Shown here piece after piece: positions 43,404-53,210 of a DNA stretch of 64,000 bases. A program made the translations under genes and the position numbers. Each line of letters starts with the position of its first letter. Within the stretch, counting starts at the first letter, position 1. The notes under the pieces are model-generated. The model worked only from the letters and a program-made list of their open reading frames with translations. It was not told where the DNA came from and searched no databases. Origin of the DNA: CAZCZZ01 sp964503335 (GTDB lineage: Bacteria; Verrucomicrobiota; Kiritimatiellia; CAIVKH01); assembly GCA_964503335.1 (NCBI GenBank), contig CAZCZZ010000005.1, positions 41,465 to 105,464 of the forward strand. Reading direction: 5' to 3'.

Positions 43404-44915
43404 ATGTTGCAGGTTGCTTCCTTCCTGATCCTGGTTGTTGCCCCCTGGTTTGTCATTCGTGCCGTCTTGTGCCCGGCCTTCGTCCGGGCGTTCTTTCGCA
43501 TATCCCTTCGGCTTGCCGGCGCCCTTCTGGCTTATGAACTGTTTGTCGTCAACGTAGCACTCGTGGCGCCTGGATTCCTGCCTGCCCTGGCCGTGACGTC
43601 GCTATGCGTCGTGGCCGCGGAAAGATGGCGGGCGAGGGAGAGCTTCGGGCAGTCACGAGGCTTGCCACCGGGCAGCGTCTCGCCACTCGACCTCCGCGTC
43701 CTGTTTCACCAGTCCTACGCGATGGAGGAGTGGCGCCGGCACGGCCCGGTTTTCAAGGGCTGCTTCATCCTCAAACCTGTCGTCTATGTCGTAGGTCTTG
43801 AGCGCGGAATCAGGCTCCTCGAGGAACACGGGAAAGCGGGCCGGATTCGCCCGCCCGATTTTCAATTCGGCCGCGCGATTCCCGGTGGCTTCATTCGCAG
43901 CATGGATTCGGAAAAGCGGGCGAAGTATCGGGACGTTATCAAGGCAAGCCTGTCTCCAGCTGTGGTGCAGCACCATGAGACGTCCATGCGTCAAGTATTT
44001 CACGAGGTGTTGCTGCGTGCTGCAGAAGATTCAGCAATGGAACCTGCATGCGGCATCAGACTTCGCCCCTACATCAACCGCATGGTGTTTGCGGCTTGGT
44101 CGGGTTTGTTCTGGGGTCTGCCGCCCGATTCTCCAGAGATCGCCTGGCTGAAGGCCAGATACCGGATTCTCGACATCCGGAATCCTTGCGTCTCATCCCC
44201 GAAGAAGATCCAGCGCACAATGGACGAGGTTCAGGCTTGGGTCATATCGCGGATTCATGCGCTCCGGCAAATGGCTTCACGGAACGAAATTGTACCCGAT
44301 TCCTTCTTGTCACGGCTGATTACCGCCAGACCGGATGTAGTGGAGGATCCGACAGTTGTCGGCAATCTCATTTACATCATGCATACGAGCTGGAGTGATG
44401 TGACAGGGTTCCTGCAGTGGCTCGCGAAGATCCTCGGAGAGAATCCCTCGTGGCTGGAAAAGCTGAGGGAGCCGGACCAGCCGGCGGACCTGCCTTCACG
44501 GATGATACAGGAGGTCTTCCGGCTCGAGCAGAGCGAGTTCATCGCGCGCGTGGCACACGAAGAGTTCACGTTCGAGGGCTTCACCATCCCGAAAGGGTGG
44601 CTCGTCCGGATCTGTGTTCGCGAAAGCCATCGGGACCCGGCCGTCTATGCGTCGCCCGAAACATTCAACCCGGACCGGTTCATCGGCATCACGCCATCGC
44701 CCGACAGGTATCTTCCCTTCGGCTACGGCGATCATGCCTGTCTCGGTGTTGCTGTGACCATGGCAGCGGGTCGCGCTTTTCTATGCGAACTTGCCCATGG
44801 ATTCAGCTGGAAAATCACGAAAGACGGCCCACCCGAATTCAGCAGCTGGCGCCATTGGCGACCCAACTCCAGCTTCCGGGTAAGTATTGAGGCACTCAAA
44901 AACAAGCAGCATTGA
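43404..44915 (+). CDS. Membrane-anchored cytochrome P450
   Basis: A 503-residue protein. The heme-binding loop is FGYGDHACLG (axial Cys), with an ExxR-type helix in MIQEVFRLEQ. The N-terminus has two hydrophobic segments (QVASFLILVVAPWFVI, ISLRLAGALLAYELFVV) that would anchor it in the membrane; most bacterial P450s are soluble. The I-helix reads MHTSWSDVTGF instead of the usual AGxDTT, so the oxygen-activation Thr is shifted. No redox partner is encoded next to it. A 34-aa peptide gene follows after 53 bp, before a terminator. Confidence 0.88.
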   Translation: MLQVASFLILVVAPWFVIRAVLCPAFVRAFFRISLRLAGALLAYELFVVNVALVAPGFLPALAVTSLCVVAAERWRARESFGQSRGLPPGSVSPLDLRVLFHQSYAMEEWRRHGPVFKGCFILKPVVYVVGLERGIRLLEEHGKAGRIRPPDFQFGRAIPGGFIRSMDSEKRAKYRDVIKASLSPAVVQHHETSMRQVFHEVLLRAAEDSAMEPACGIRLRPYINRMVFAAWSGLFWGLPPDSPEIAWLKARYRILDIRNPCVSSPKKIQRTMDEVQAWVISRIHALRQMASRNEIVPDSFLSRLITARPDVVEDPTVVGNLIYIMHTSWSDVTGFLQWLAKILGENPSWLEKLREPDQPADLPSRMIQEVFRLEQSEFIARVAHEEFTFEGFTIPKGWLVRICVRESHRDPAVYASPETFNPDRFIGITPSPDRYLPFGYGDHACLGVAVTMAAGRAFLCELAHGFSWKITKDGPPEFSSWRHWRPNSSFRVSIEALKNKQH

Positions 44916-44968
44916 CACGCGTTAAACGCCTGACCTACGCTTCCGTTATCAAATTGATGAGGCAAGAC

Positions 44969-45073
44969 ATGAACGAACAAGATGGAATAGCGGAACCGGC
45001 GATTGAGACGTATGATTCGTCGGAGCTGACACCCTCCACGGTTTTCACGGTTGCGATATCCGGCGGCGCCTGA
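44969..45073 (+). CDS. Small peptide, 34 aa, RiPP-precursor-like
   Basis: Starts at ATG 44969 with GAGG six bases upstream. The sequence starts MNEQDGIAEPAIETYDSSE, followed by LTPSTVFTVAISGGA. The EP.IETY segment resembles leader motifs of small modified peptides, and the C-terminal VFTVAISGGA would be the core. It lies between the P450 and a strong terminator, so it is likely transcribed with the P450. No modifying enzyme other than the P450 is adjacent. That it is a real gene is supported by its ribosome-binding site and position only. Confidence 0.5.
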   Translation: MNEQDGIAEPAIETYDSSELTPSTVFTVAISGGA

Positions 45074-45090
45074 TTTCAAGCATACTTCTC

Positions 45091-45134
45091 GAAGAAGAAA
45101 GCGATCCGTTCGCGCGGATCGCTTCTTCTTTTTC
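45091..45134 (+). terminator. Intrinsic terminator after the P450-peptide unit
   Basis: GAAGAAGAAAGCGATCCG (45091-45108) pairs with CGGATCGCTTCTTCTT, with one bulge, across a TTCGCG loop, followed by a T-run. The next gene is convergent. Confidence 0.85.
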
Positions 45135-45186
45135 AAGATGAGTTGCCGCGGGCACGCTCAGGGCGCCCCTCCGGTCCCACCAGGTA

Positions 45187-47955
45187 TTACTTAACCCTGG
45201 CGGTGTAGTTGAGACCGTTGTTGTTGGCCCAGATTTCCTTGCCGTTGGCGTCCTTCGCGCGGACAGCGTAGCGGATCTGCGTGCCGCTCGGGAATTTGCC
45301 GAGGTTGGAGTTCCACCAGTCGTTGTTACCGGCGACGCCCGCCTTGGTCATGTTCTTGCCGAGCCATGAGGTGCCGTTCGTGGAGTACACGATAAGCATC
45401 GACGTGGCGCTGCCCTTCGACCAGGTCTCGGCGTTGATCCAAAGATCATCCACGGGATCGAGCGAGCTGTCCGCAGGATAGTGATACACGTTGCCGACCC
45501 ACTGCACGGACGGGGCCTTCACGGTGATGTGGTAGTTTGCGCCAGCCTTGTTGTCATACGTCAGCTGTGAGCCCATGGTCGCGGAGATGTAGTATTCGAT
45601 CGCCGCGCCGGGAGCGAACTTGCCGAGCTTGTAGTTCCAGCGCGAGTTGCCCGATCCGTTTCCGTTCCACGCCATGTTGACGTTCTGCCATGCGCCGCCG
45701 TCGACACGCCAGTTCAGCTTCACGGTCTGGCCCTGCGCGATCGGCCACGTCTCCGTGTTGATCCAGAGTTCGTCGTTCTGCGTGACATTGTCGGCGCCGG
45801 GATAGCTGTACGTCCCACCCACCCAGAGTTTCTCCGTCTGCTCCTCAAGCTTCAGGAACTGCGCAAGGCCGCCTTCGCTATACACGCTCGGGAATGAGAC
45901 ATAGATGCCGTTCTGGGCAAGGTCCGCACCGGTGCGGGCCGTCGGCCAGAGATACTTGTCGGGTTGTCCCGAGGCGAGGTTCTTGACGTTGTATTTGCGC
46001 GTCGGGCTCAGGTAGATCGCGGGGACGTTCACGTGGAACGTGCCGGCATTCGCGATGCCCGGCTGCAGGTTCACGAAGCAGAGGACGACATCCTGGTGCG
46101 CGGCGTCCCAGCCGAACTTGTCATACTTCAAGACCGAGAAGATGGACTGGTGCGTGCCGTACCCGTTGACCTGGTCGAGGTAGTACTGGTTCGCCAGGCG
46201 CAGCGCGTTGTTGCGCATGCGGCCCTTGTTGATTTCGGCGTAGCGATTCCACAGCGCGTCCTTGTCGGCCGCCGTGCTGTTCCACAGCGCTTCCATGTTG
46301 TAGTACTCGCGGATGTTCGGGATGTAGCGATCGTACTCGCTGCGGAACTTCGAGAAGCCGTAGCGATCCGAGTAGCCGAGTTCCTGTCCCATGAACATCT
46401 GCGGCGAGCCGTCGAGCGCGACGCCAACCGCATAGCGGGCCGCCGTGTACCACTTGTCGGCAGGCGCGGACTGGTCATGGTTGATAAGGCCACGCATCAC
46501 GCCGGCATAGCCGTAGGCGGCGCGACGCGAATCCACTTCGGCGCGGATGCCGCTGACGTTCGCGGCGCCGAGCATGCCCCAGACCCATGAGTCGTTGATG
46601 ATATCGAAGTGGCGACCGGCGCGCTTCGAGACCGCACCACCGTCGAGCGATTCCGCCATGAACGCGAGCTCGGGCTTGATGCTCTTGGCCTTGTTGATCA
46701 GATATTCCCATGCCTGCGGCGGGAGACCCTGCGCGAAGTCGCAGCGGAAGCCGTCGATCGTGTTGCCGGTCTTGTCGAGCCAGTACGTGAAGAAGTACGC
46801 GTAGTACTCGGTCATCTTGCGGACTTCCGAACTGGCGTTCCACATCCCGTCGTCCTCGTTGGACGGGCTGCCGAGCGAGCTGTACGTGCCCCAGAAGAGG
46901 TCGATCGTGTCGCACCACTTACCGAAGTCATGGCGATCTGCAGGGGCCGGACCCACCTGCACCGAACTGTTCGCCGTGGCCCAGTATTCGTAGGGCGGCG
47001 AGGAACTGCGGTCCGTGCTCCAGTTGCAGGTGCCGTTGCCGCTGTACTTGGAGTACCACCACCAACGCGTGTTGCGGATCTGCTCAAGCGGATTTGCCGC
47101 GAGCTGGGAGGGATTCTCCGGGTTGCGCTCTACCTCGGCGTCCTTCGACGTGTGGTTGAAGATCGTATCGAACATGACATTCACGCCCTTGGCTTCCGCC
47201 GCGGCCATGAACTGCTGGAATTCCCACATCGCGGTGCCGCGATCCCAAGTACTCGCGAGGTGCTCACCGACCTGCCACATGTTCTTGATGGAGTACGGGC
47301 TGCCGAGGCTGCCGAAGTTGCCGTCGTTCTTTCCGCCGATGGGATGGAAGGGCATCAGCCAAAGCGTGTTCGCGCCGAGCGCCTTCACGTAGTCGAGATT
47401 GAAGCGGAAATTGTCGTGCAGGCTGCCGAACGTGCTGCGTCCCGCGTAGTCATCACCGCGCGCGTCCACGGCATTCACCTGGATCTCATAAAGAATGAGG
47501 TCGCGCGTCGCGACGTCCGAAATCACCACGGCCGCATCACGGCGTCCGGCCCAACGCCAGTTCGCATCGCCCGCCACTTTGTAGCGACAGGTCATGCGGT
47601 ACGCCCCGCACTTCTCGATCGGCATGTTGATGTAGTAACGCCCATTGCCGCCGTTCTGCATCGTGTAGGCGCCGAAGTAGGGATTCGTATCGCCAGCCAC
47701 CACCGTCGAAGGATCCGGAGGCGTCAGCGTCGCTTTGTCGCGACGGTTCAGGTTGCTGTACAACTCCACCGCCTGCACATTGCCTTCGTTCGGCCAGAAC
47801 TCGACGAGAATCGAATCCTTCTGCCCGGCCGATTCATCAATATAGTAATGATAGGTCGCATAGTCCGACCCTGCCCCATTCACCTGCATCCACGGCGCAG
47901 CCAACACAAGGCGACCCGAAAGGGCGATCACGACAAACAGCCAAATCTTAAGCAT
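45187..47955 (-). CDS. Secreted GH13 alpha-amylase-type enzyme with C-terminal CBM-like domains
   Basis: About 922 residues from ATG 47955 (AGGA six bases upstream; ATGs at 47961 and 47976 are alternatives). Signal peptide IWLFVVIALSGRLVLAA. After an N-terminal Ig-like domain, the GH13 barrel shows region I DTIFNH, region II GFRCDFA (nucleophile Asp), region III MAESLDG (acid/base Glu) and region IV INHDQS. Two C-terminal repeats (DELWINTETW, DDLWINAETW) look like CBM-type modules. It should hydrolyse alpha-glucans outside the cell. Its upstream region carries two GTAAA..TTTAC-type palindromes. It is a close paralogue of 51602-55345 over the first about 700 residues. Confidence 0.9.
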   Translation of the reverse strand: MLKIWLFVVIALSGRLVLAAPWMQVNGAGSDYATYHYYIDESAGQKDSILVEFWPNEGNVQAVELYSNLNRRDKATLTPPDPSTVVAGDTNPYFGAYTMQNGGNGRYYINMPIEKCGAYRMTCRYKVAGDANWRWAGRRDAAVVISDVATRDLILYEIQVNAVDARGDDYAGRSTFGSLHDNFRFNLDYVKALGANTLWLMPFHPIGGKNDGNFGSLGSPYSIKNMWQVGEHLASTWDRGTAMWEFQQFMAAAEAKGVNVMFDTIFNHTSKDAEVERNPENPSQLAANPLEQIRNTRWWWYSKYSGNGTCNWSTDRSSSPPYEYWATANSSVQVGPAPADRHDFGKWCDTIDLFWGTYSSLGSPSNEDDGMWNASSEVRKMTEYYAYFFTYWLDKTGNTIDGFRCDFAQGLPPQAWEYLINKAKSIKPELAFMAESLDGGAVSKRAGRHFDIINDSWVWGMLGAANVSGIRAEVDSRRAAYGYAGVMRGLINHDQSAPADKWYTAARYAVGVALDGSPQMFMGQELGYSDRYGFSKFRSEYDRYIPNIREYYNMEALWNSTAADKDALWNRYAEINKGRMRNNALRLANQYYLDQVNGYGTHQSIFSVLKYDKFGWDAAHQDVVLCFVNLQPGIANAGTFHVNVPAIYLSPTRKYNVKNLASGQPDKYLWPTARTGADLAQNGIYVSFPSVYSEGGLAQFLKLEEQTEKLWVGGTYSYPGADNVTQNDELWINTETWPIAQGQTVKLNWRVDGGAWQNVNMAWNGNGSGNSRWNYKLGKFAPGAAIEYYISATMGSQLTYDNKAGANYHITVKAPSVQWVGNVYHYPADSSLDPVDDLWINAETWSKGSATSMLIVYSTNGTSWLGKNMTKAGVAGNNDWWNSNLGKFPSGTQIRYAVRAKDANGKEIWANNNGLNYTARVK

Positions 47956-47973
47956 CTTCATTCCTACAATCTC

Positions 47974-47993
47974 CAAGTAAAACGTTCTACTTG
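47974..47993. promoter_or_regulatory. Candidate LacI-type operator of amylase gene 1, proximal
   Basis: The 20-bp near-palindrome CAAGTAAAACGTTCTACTTG sits 18 bp upstream of the start codon. Its core GTAAAACGTTCTAC resembles GTAAAGCGTTTTAC before the paralogous gene. Confidence 0.55.
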
Positions 47994-48020
47994 TAGGGTT
48001 ATCATAGCAACTGAAGGCCT

Positions 48021-48034
48021 GTAAAGTGTTTTAC
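48021..48034. promoter_or_regulatory. Candidate LacI-type operator of amylase gene 1, distal
   Basis: GTAAAGTGTTTTAC, 44 bp upstream of the proximal site. Confidence 0.5.
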
Positions 48035-48043
48035 CGACAAAAT

Positions 48044-48090
48044 TTACAATCGTTGGAACGTCAGTGACTTACAACTTCCAAGGATTGGAG
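48044..48090. repeat. Paired palindrome TTCCAANNNTTGGAA x2 (one arm degenerate)
   Basis: TTACAATCGTTGGAA (48044-48058), a 17-bp spacer, and TTCCAAGGATTGGAG (48076-48090). Each unit has one mismatch to the palindrome, but spacing is identical to the other three copies. The remaining sequence to the lipoprotein start at 48227 shows no gene. Confidence 0.7.
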
Positions 48091-48226
48091 GACGCGTCGC
48101 ATGGCTCGGCGCTCCACAGCTTGCATCCACCCGGTTCATGTTGCGCGGAGCTGCGCGACGCCTTCTCGAATCGGGCTTCCCCATCGCATTGCGACGCGGT
48201 AGCCTCATGCCGCAGGAGGCTGCTCG

Positions 48227-48850
48227 TTGAGGTGTGCGACGTACATAGTGGCTGCGCTTTATGGCCTTTTCGCTTTCGGCTGCACCCCGCAACCGAAGAT
48301 CTCTCCCCCGCAGCCACGCTCCGAACCGGCACCCGACCGAATCATCTTCCTGCAGAATCCGAAGGCCCTGAAAATCGACTATGTCTATCCCGAGACACTG
48401 ACCAGACAGAAGTTCCAATGGCAGAACAATGAGCTCGAGTGGCACATCGAGTTCTACGGACACCGATACGCCTACGCGGGCTGCATCATCCGCAGACCGT
48501 TCGATTTCACCGGGGTCAAGGACGACACGAAGCTCAAGTTCAAGCTCAAGCCCGCCTGGATGGCCAAGCATCTGTCCGTGGCCCTGCTCGACAGCGACAA
48601 TCGTCCGGGCCGCATCGCCGTCGACGTATCCCTCGCCTCGCGTGCGAATGAGGACGACGAAGGCACCGAATCCATCGACATTCCGCTATCGGAATTCCGT
48701 GCAAAGGGCGTGCCGGTTGCGGACGGAACAAACGACGCGGAGTCCATCGATACCACGTTCGATTGGACCGACGTGCGCGAGATCCGCTTCAGCGCGATCA
48801 ACGTCCCCCGCCGCACCGTGATCATCAGCGACCTCCGCTTCGTTCGCTGA
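48227..48850 (+). CDS. Putative lipoprotein with beta-sandwich domain
   Basis: A 207-residue protein read from TTG 48227, supported by AGGAGG seven bases upstream. A short signal sequence ends in the lipobox FAFGC (Cys19). The mature part has the pattern of a jelly-roll/CIA30-like carbohydrate-binding fold: KFQWQNNELEWHIEFYG, FTGVKDDTKLKFKLKP, FDWTDVREIRFSAIN and VIISDLRFVR. A binding role in the outer membrane or periplasm is inferred. Its position between two amylase genes suggests glycan uptake or sensing, but it is transcribed in the opposite direction. Confidence 0.65.
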   Translation: MRCATYIVAALYGLFAFGCTPQPKISPPQPRSEPAPDRIIFLQNPKALKIDYVYPETLTRQKFQWQNNELEWHIEFYGHRYAYAGCIIRRPFDFTGVKDDTKLKFKLKPAWMAKHLSVALLDSDNRPGRIAVDVSLASRANEDDEGTESIDIPLSEFRAKGVPVADGTNDAESIDTTFDWTDVREIRFSAINVPRRTVIISDLRFVR

Positions 48851-48896
48851 TTTTCCGCTATCGCCCCGCGCGAACGCCCGACTACATTCCTCGTCC

Positions 48897-51425
48897 ATGG
48901 CCCGCGACCTGCCCATTTACGAAATCGAAAACGCCATCACCGGCGCCCTCGGTAAATTCCGTCGCGTCGTCGTACAGGCCCCCACCGGCTCCGGCAAATC
49001 CACGCAGGTCCCGCAAATGCTGCTCGATCACGGGCTGCTCGGCACGGGCCAGGTGGTGATCCTCCAGCCGCGTCGCCTCGCCACCCGACTCCTCGCCGCC
49101 CGCGTGGCCCAGGAGCGCAGCGTGCGACTCGGCGACGAGGTGGGCTACCAGATCCGGTTCGAGAACGTCACGTCGCAACGCACAAGGATCCGGTTCGTGA
49201 CGGAAGGACTCCTTCTCCGCCAGATGCTGGCGAATCCGACACTCGACGGCGTGTCGTGCCTCATCTTCGACGAATTCCACGAGCGACACCTGTACGGCGA
49301 CATCACCCTCGCCCGCGCCCTGCATATCCAGGAAACGGTCCGTCCCGATCTCCTCATCGTCGTCATGTCAGCCACGCTCGCGATCGAAGCCGTTGAGAAG
49401 TATTTGAAGCCGTGCCTCGTCGTCGAATCGCAGGGCCGGACGTATCCGGTCGACATTTCGTACCAGACTCATTCCAGCGAGGCTTCGCCTTCCACCGCCG
49501 CCGTCGCGGCGTTTGAAGACGCAATGCGGCGCAATATGCCGGGCGATGTCCTCATCTTCATGCCCGGCTCCTACGAGATCCAACGCACGATGAATGCCTT
49601 GCGCGATTCACCTGCCGCGCGCGGCTTCATCATTCTTCCGCTTCACGGCGAACTCCAGCCGCGCGACCAGGACGCCGCCGTCGCGCGTTACGACCAGCGG
49701 AAGATCATCGTCTCGACCAACGTCGCGGAAACCTCGCTCACCATCGACGGCGTTCGCATCGTGATCGACAGCGGCCTCGCCCGCATCCCGCGCTTCGACC
49801 CGTATCGCGGCATCAACACCCTGCTCGTGGAAAAGATCAGCCGCGCTTCTGCCGACCAGCGCGCGGGCCGCGCCGGCCGTACCGCGCCCGGACACTGCAT
49901 CCGCCTCTGGACCGAGCGCGAACACCGCGAACGGCCGATGCAGGAACTGCCGGAAGTGCGCCGCCTCGATCTCGCGGAAGTTGTGCTAACCCTGAAGGCC
50001 AGCGGTTTCGACGACATCCGCGCCTTCCGCTGGCTCGAACCGCCCGAACCGCGTTCGCTCGACCGCGCCGAGATGCTCCTCAAGGACCTTGGCGCGATCG
50101 ATTCGCACACCGGCGTCATCAGCGAACTGGGACGCCGCATGCTCTCCTTCCCCGTGCATCCGCGCTACTCGCGCATGATGCTGGCGGCGGAACACTACAA
50201 CTGCGTTTACCAGGTCTGTCTGATCGCGGCATTGACGCAGGGACGCGATCTCATGCTGCGGCGACAGGGCAAAGAGGTGGATGAGAAGCGAGACGATCTG
50301 CTCGGCGACGAAGCGTCGTCCGATTTCTTCCTCATCATGCGCGCGTGGAACTTTGCCGATAAAAGCAACTTCGCCCTCGACGCCTGCAAGCGCCTCGGCA
50401 TCCACGCCCAGTCCGCGCGCCAGGTTCGCCCCCTCTTTGAGCACTTCCTGCGCATCGCCAAGGAAGAGGGCCTGCCCGTCGAATCCCGCTTCGACGAAGT
50501 CGCCATCCAGAAATGCATCCTCACCGGTTTCTCCGACCAGCTCGCCCGGCGCATGGACACCGGCACACTGCGCTGCCAGCTCGTCCACAACCGCAAAGGC
50601 ACCCTCGCCCGCGAGAGCACCGTGCAACGGAGCCCGCTCTTGGTTGCCGCCGAGGTGCACGAGATCGAAGGCCGCGGTGGTGAACTCAATGTGATGCTCT
50701 CGCTCGCCACGGCGGTCGAGTCCGAGTGGCTTCGGGAGCTTTATCCGTCCGATATGTCCAATCGGACCGATGTCTCCTACGACCCGATCCAGAAACGGGT
50801 CGTCGCCGAGCGCCAAACCCTCTTCCGCGACCTCGTGCTCGAAACCAAGCGCGTCGACCAGGTCCCGATCGACGCCGCAGCCGAGCTCCTCGCCTCCGAA
50901 GTCCTGAAAGGCAACCTCACGCTGAAGGAGTGGACCCCCGACGTCGACGCCTGGATCGAGCGCGTCAACAGCCTTGCGGCATGGTGTCCTGAATTGAATA
51001 TCCCGATCCTCACCGCCGATGATCGCAAGCTCCTCGTCGCGCAGGTCTGTCACGGGTCCATCAGCTACAAGGACATCAAGGACAAGCCGGTCTGGCCCGT
51101 TGTGAAGGATTGGTTGAACGGACAACAACTCGCCCTCGTCGAAAAACACGCGCCCGAGCGCATTACGCTTCCCAACGGACGCAAGTCCCGCGTGAACTAT
51201 CCGCCGGATTCACCGCCCTACATCGCCTCACGAATTCAGGACCTGTACGACCTGAAGGCCACGCCCAAAATCGCCATGGGCCGCGTCACATTACTCATCC
51301 ACATCCTTGCCCCCAACCAGCGTCCCGTGCAAATCACACAGGATCTGGAAGGCTTCTGGCGCGACCACTACCCGCGCGTGAAAAAGGAAATGCAGCGGAA
51401 GTACCCGCGGCACGAGTGGCGTTGA
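48897..51425 (+). CDS. hrpB: ATP-dependent helicase HrpB
   Basis: An 842-residue DExH helicase. Motif I is APTGSGKSTQVP, motif II DEFHER (DEFH, as usual for HrpB rather than DEAH), motif III SAT, motif V TNVAETSLTIDGV and motif VI QRAGRAGRT. It also has the HrpB-type C-terminal domain (residues about 700-842, containing LPNGRKSRVNY). It starts 46 bp after the lipoprotein gene, possibly in the same transcript. An RNA helicase role is assigned by family; its cellular target is not well defined. Confidence 0.92.
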   Translation: MARDLPIYEIENAITGALGKFRRVVVQAPTGSGKSTQVPQMLLDHGLLGTGQVVILQPRRLATRLLAARVAQERSVRLGDEVGYQIRFENVTSQRTRIRFVTEGLLLRQMLANPTLDGVSCLIFDEFHERHLYGDITLARALHIQETVRPDLLIVVMSATLAIEAVEKYLKPCLVVESQGRTYPVDISYQTHSSEASPSTAAVAAFEDAMRRNMPGDVLIFMPGSYEIQRTMNALRDSPAARGFIILPLHGELQPRDQDAAVARYDQRKIIVSTNVAETSLTIDGVRIVIDSGLARIPRFDPYRGINTLLVEKISRASADQRAGRAGRTAPGHCIRLWTEREHRERPMQELPEVRRLDLAEVVLTLKASGFDDIRAFRWLEPPEPRSLDRAEMLLKDLGAIDSHTGVISELGRRMLSFPVHPRYSRMMLAAEHYNCVYQVCLIAALTQGRDLMLRRQGKEVDEKRDDLLGDEASSDFFLIMRAWNFADKSNFALDACKRLGIHAQSARQVRPLFEHFLRIAKEEGLPVESRFDEVAIQKCILTGFSDQLARRMDTGTLRCQLVHNRKGTLARESTVQRSPLLVAAEVHEIEGRGGELNVMLSLATAVESEWLRELYPSDMSNRTDVSYDPIQKRVVAERQTLFRDLVLETKRVDQVPIDAAAELLASEVLKGNLTLKEWTPDVDAWIERVNSLAAWCPELNIPILTADDRKLLVAQVCHGSISYKDIKDKPVWPVVKDWLNGQQLALVEKHAPERITLPNGRKSRVNYPPDSPPYIASRIQDLYDLKATPKIAMGRVTLLIHILAPNQRPVQITQDLEGFWRDHYPRVKKEMQRKYPRHEWR

Positions 51426-51435
51426 TCTTGTAGTG

Positions 51436-51585
51436 GGCAGGGCGAAGCCTCCGGCTGAGCCGCATTAAGGCCCTCGGCTCGCCGGGACGGTTCGCCCTGC
51501 CTCTGGCGATTCTGGATGCGGCCCTGCCGCATCCAAAGGGGGCGTCACCACGTACGATTTGGCGCACATCAGCGCGCCAAATCGT
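51436..51585. repeat. Cluster of three hairpins between hrpB and amylase gene 2
   Basis: Hairpin 1: GGCAGGGCGAA (51436-51446) with TTCGCCCTGCC (51491-51501), enclosing a secondary GGCTGAGCCG/CGGCTC part; it resembles a repeat type I associate with Verrucomicrobial intergenic regions. Hairpin 2: GGATGCGG/CCGCATCC (51514-51534). Hairpin 3: ACGATTTGGCGC/GCGCCAAATCGT (51554-51585). It sits between convergent genes and probably terminates both. Confidence 0.7.
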
Positions 51586-51601
51586 CACGTCCCTTGGTTT
51601 G

Positions 51602-53210
51602 CTATTGGAAGACGCTGTACTGGCGCGTGGCTTCGTTGAATCCGATCACGTAGTTGCCGCTCATCGGATGGGACACCGTGATGTCACCGAAGTTTCCGAG
51701 TTCGGCCGTGGCCGCCATCGGTACCGTGAACAACGACTGGTTCTGCTCGCCCCAGTTGATGGCCCAGCCGCCGTTGGCGATGAACTTGAAGCGGACGTTG
51801 CTGCCAGTGATCGTGACAACACCCTGCCACTCGCCGTCGCCGACAAGCTGGAGGTTGCTGACGGCGCTGTTCCAGCCGTTGAACGTGCCGACGATGGCCA
51901 CCTTGGAGTAGGCGCTGGAGAAGGCGGTGACCTTCGTGACCTGATAGGTGCCCGTGAGTTCGTTGTAGGTGAACTTGTAGGTTCCGTTCATCACGGAGTT
52001 CACGAGGATATCGCTCGAACCGGGCTGCGTGAGACCTTCCATGTTCGGGTTGAAGTCCTGCTGGCCGGACGTGCCGAAGTTGACCGCCCAGCCGCCGTTC
52101 GCCGTGAACTTGAAGCGAGTCGCCGAAGCGTTGGTCAGCGTGAGCTGAACTTCCCAGAGCTTGTCCGCAACGAGCGTCATGTTGTTCAGCGCGGCGTTCC
52201 AACCGTTGAACGTGCCGGCAAGCGTCATGCTCGTGTACTGGCTGCTGAAGGCCTTGACGGTTGGGTTCGAGCCCGCGAGGTATTCCTGCAGGTTGGTCTT
52301 GCCGTCCGCATCGGGATCGTCATTCGGGCCCTGCGCCAGGTTGCTGAAGTATAGGATTTCCCAGCTGTCCGGGAGACCGTCTGCGTCCGTGTCCACGACG
52401 AGGGACTCGATTGTGTAGGCGCGCGTCTGCTCGTTGAACGTGAACTTGTAGTTACCCGTCAGCGTGCCGTTGACCAGGATGTCGCCATTGCCGAGTTCGG
52501 CGGTCTGGCCGGCAACTGGCAGATCCTTGTCGGTCTGATTGCTCTCGCCGAAGTTGACTGCCCAACCGCCGTTCGCTGTGAACTTGAGGCGCACCGCGCT
52601 GGCGTTTGTCACCGACAGCGTCGCCTGCCAGGTGTAGTCGCCCGTCTGGGTCATGTTGTTCAGTGCAGCGTTCCAGCCGTTGAACGTGCCGGCGACGGTC
52701 ATGGACGAGTAGTTCGTCAGGTAGTTCGGAACCGTGGGGTTCCAGCCCGCGAGGTATTCGGTCATGTTGCTCTTGCCGTCGCCGTCCGGATCACCGTTCG
52801 GGCCCTGCGAGAGGTTGCCGAAGTACTGGATTTCCCACGCGTCGGAGAGTCCGTCCGCATCGGTGTCCACAATGCCGCCACCGGTGTATTCCATCGTGTA
52901 GGCCTTGGTCTGCTCGTTGAACGTGAACTTGTAGTCGCCGTTCAGCGTGCCGTTGACGAGGATGTCCGTCGCGGAGTTCTGCTCGGCTGTCTGGCCCTGG
53001 ATCGGGAGGTCCTTGTCGGACTGGTTGCCTTCGCCGAAGTTCACCGCCCACGAACCGTTGGCGACGAACTTGAAGCGCGCCGCGCTGGCGTTGTTCGCCG
53101 TGAGCGTCGCGGTCCAGATGCCGTTGCTGGTCTTGGACATCGGGCTCGCCGTGAGGTTCCAGCCGTTGAAGGTGCCGGCGACGCTCATCGAGCCATACTG
53201 CCACTGGTAG
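51602..53210 (-). repeat. Four tandem CBM-like modules within amylase gene 2
   Basis: Modules begin near 53195, 52705, 52230 and 51915 (protein order), each about 100 residues with FNGWN and FNE landmarks. Modules 1 and 2 are each followed by a DxDxDG segment with EYLAG. Modules 2 and 3 are the most alike. Confidence 0.8.

Noticed and set aside
46609..48024. 471-codon plus ORF opposite amylase gene 1
   Set aside because: Val/Arg-rich antisense shadow of a gene with intact GH13 motifs.
48897..51425. DEFH instead of DEAH in the helicase motif II
   Set aside because: DEFH is the usual form in HrpB, so it is not an anomaly.
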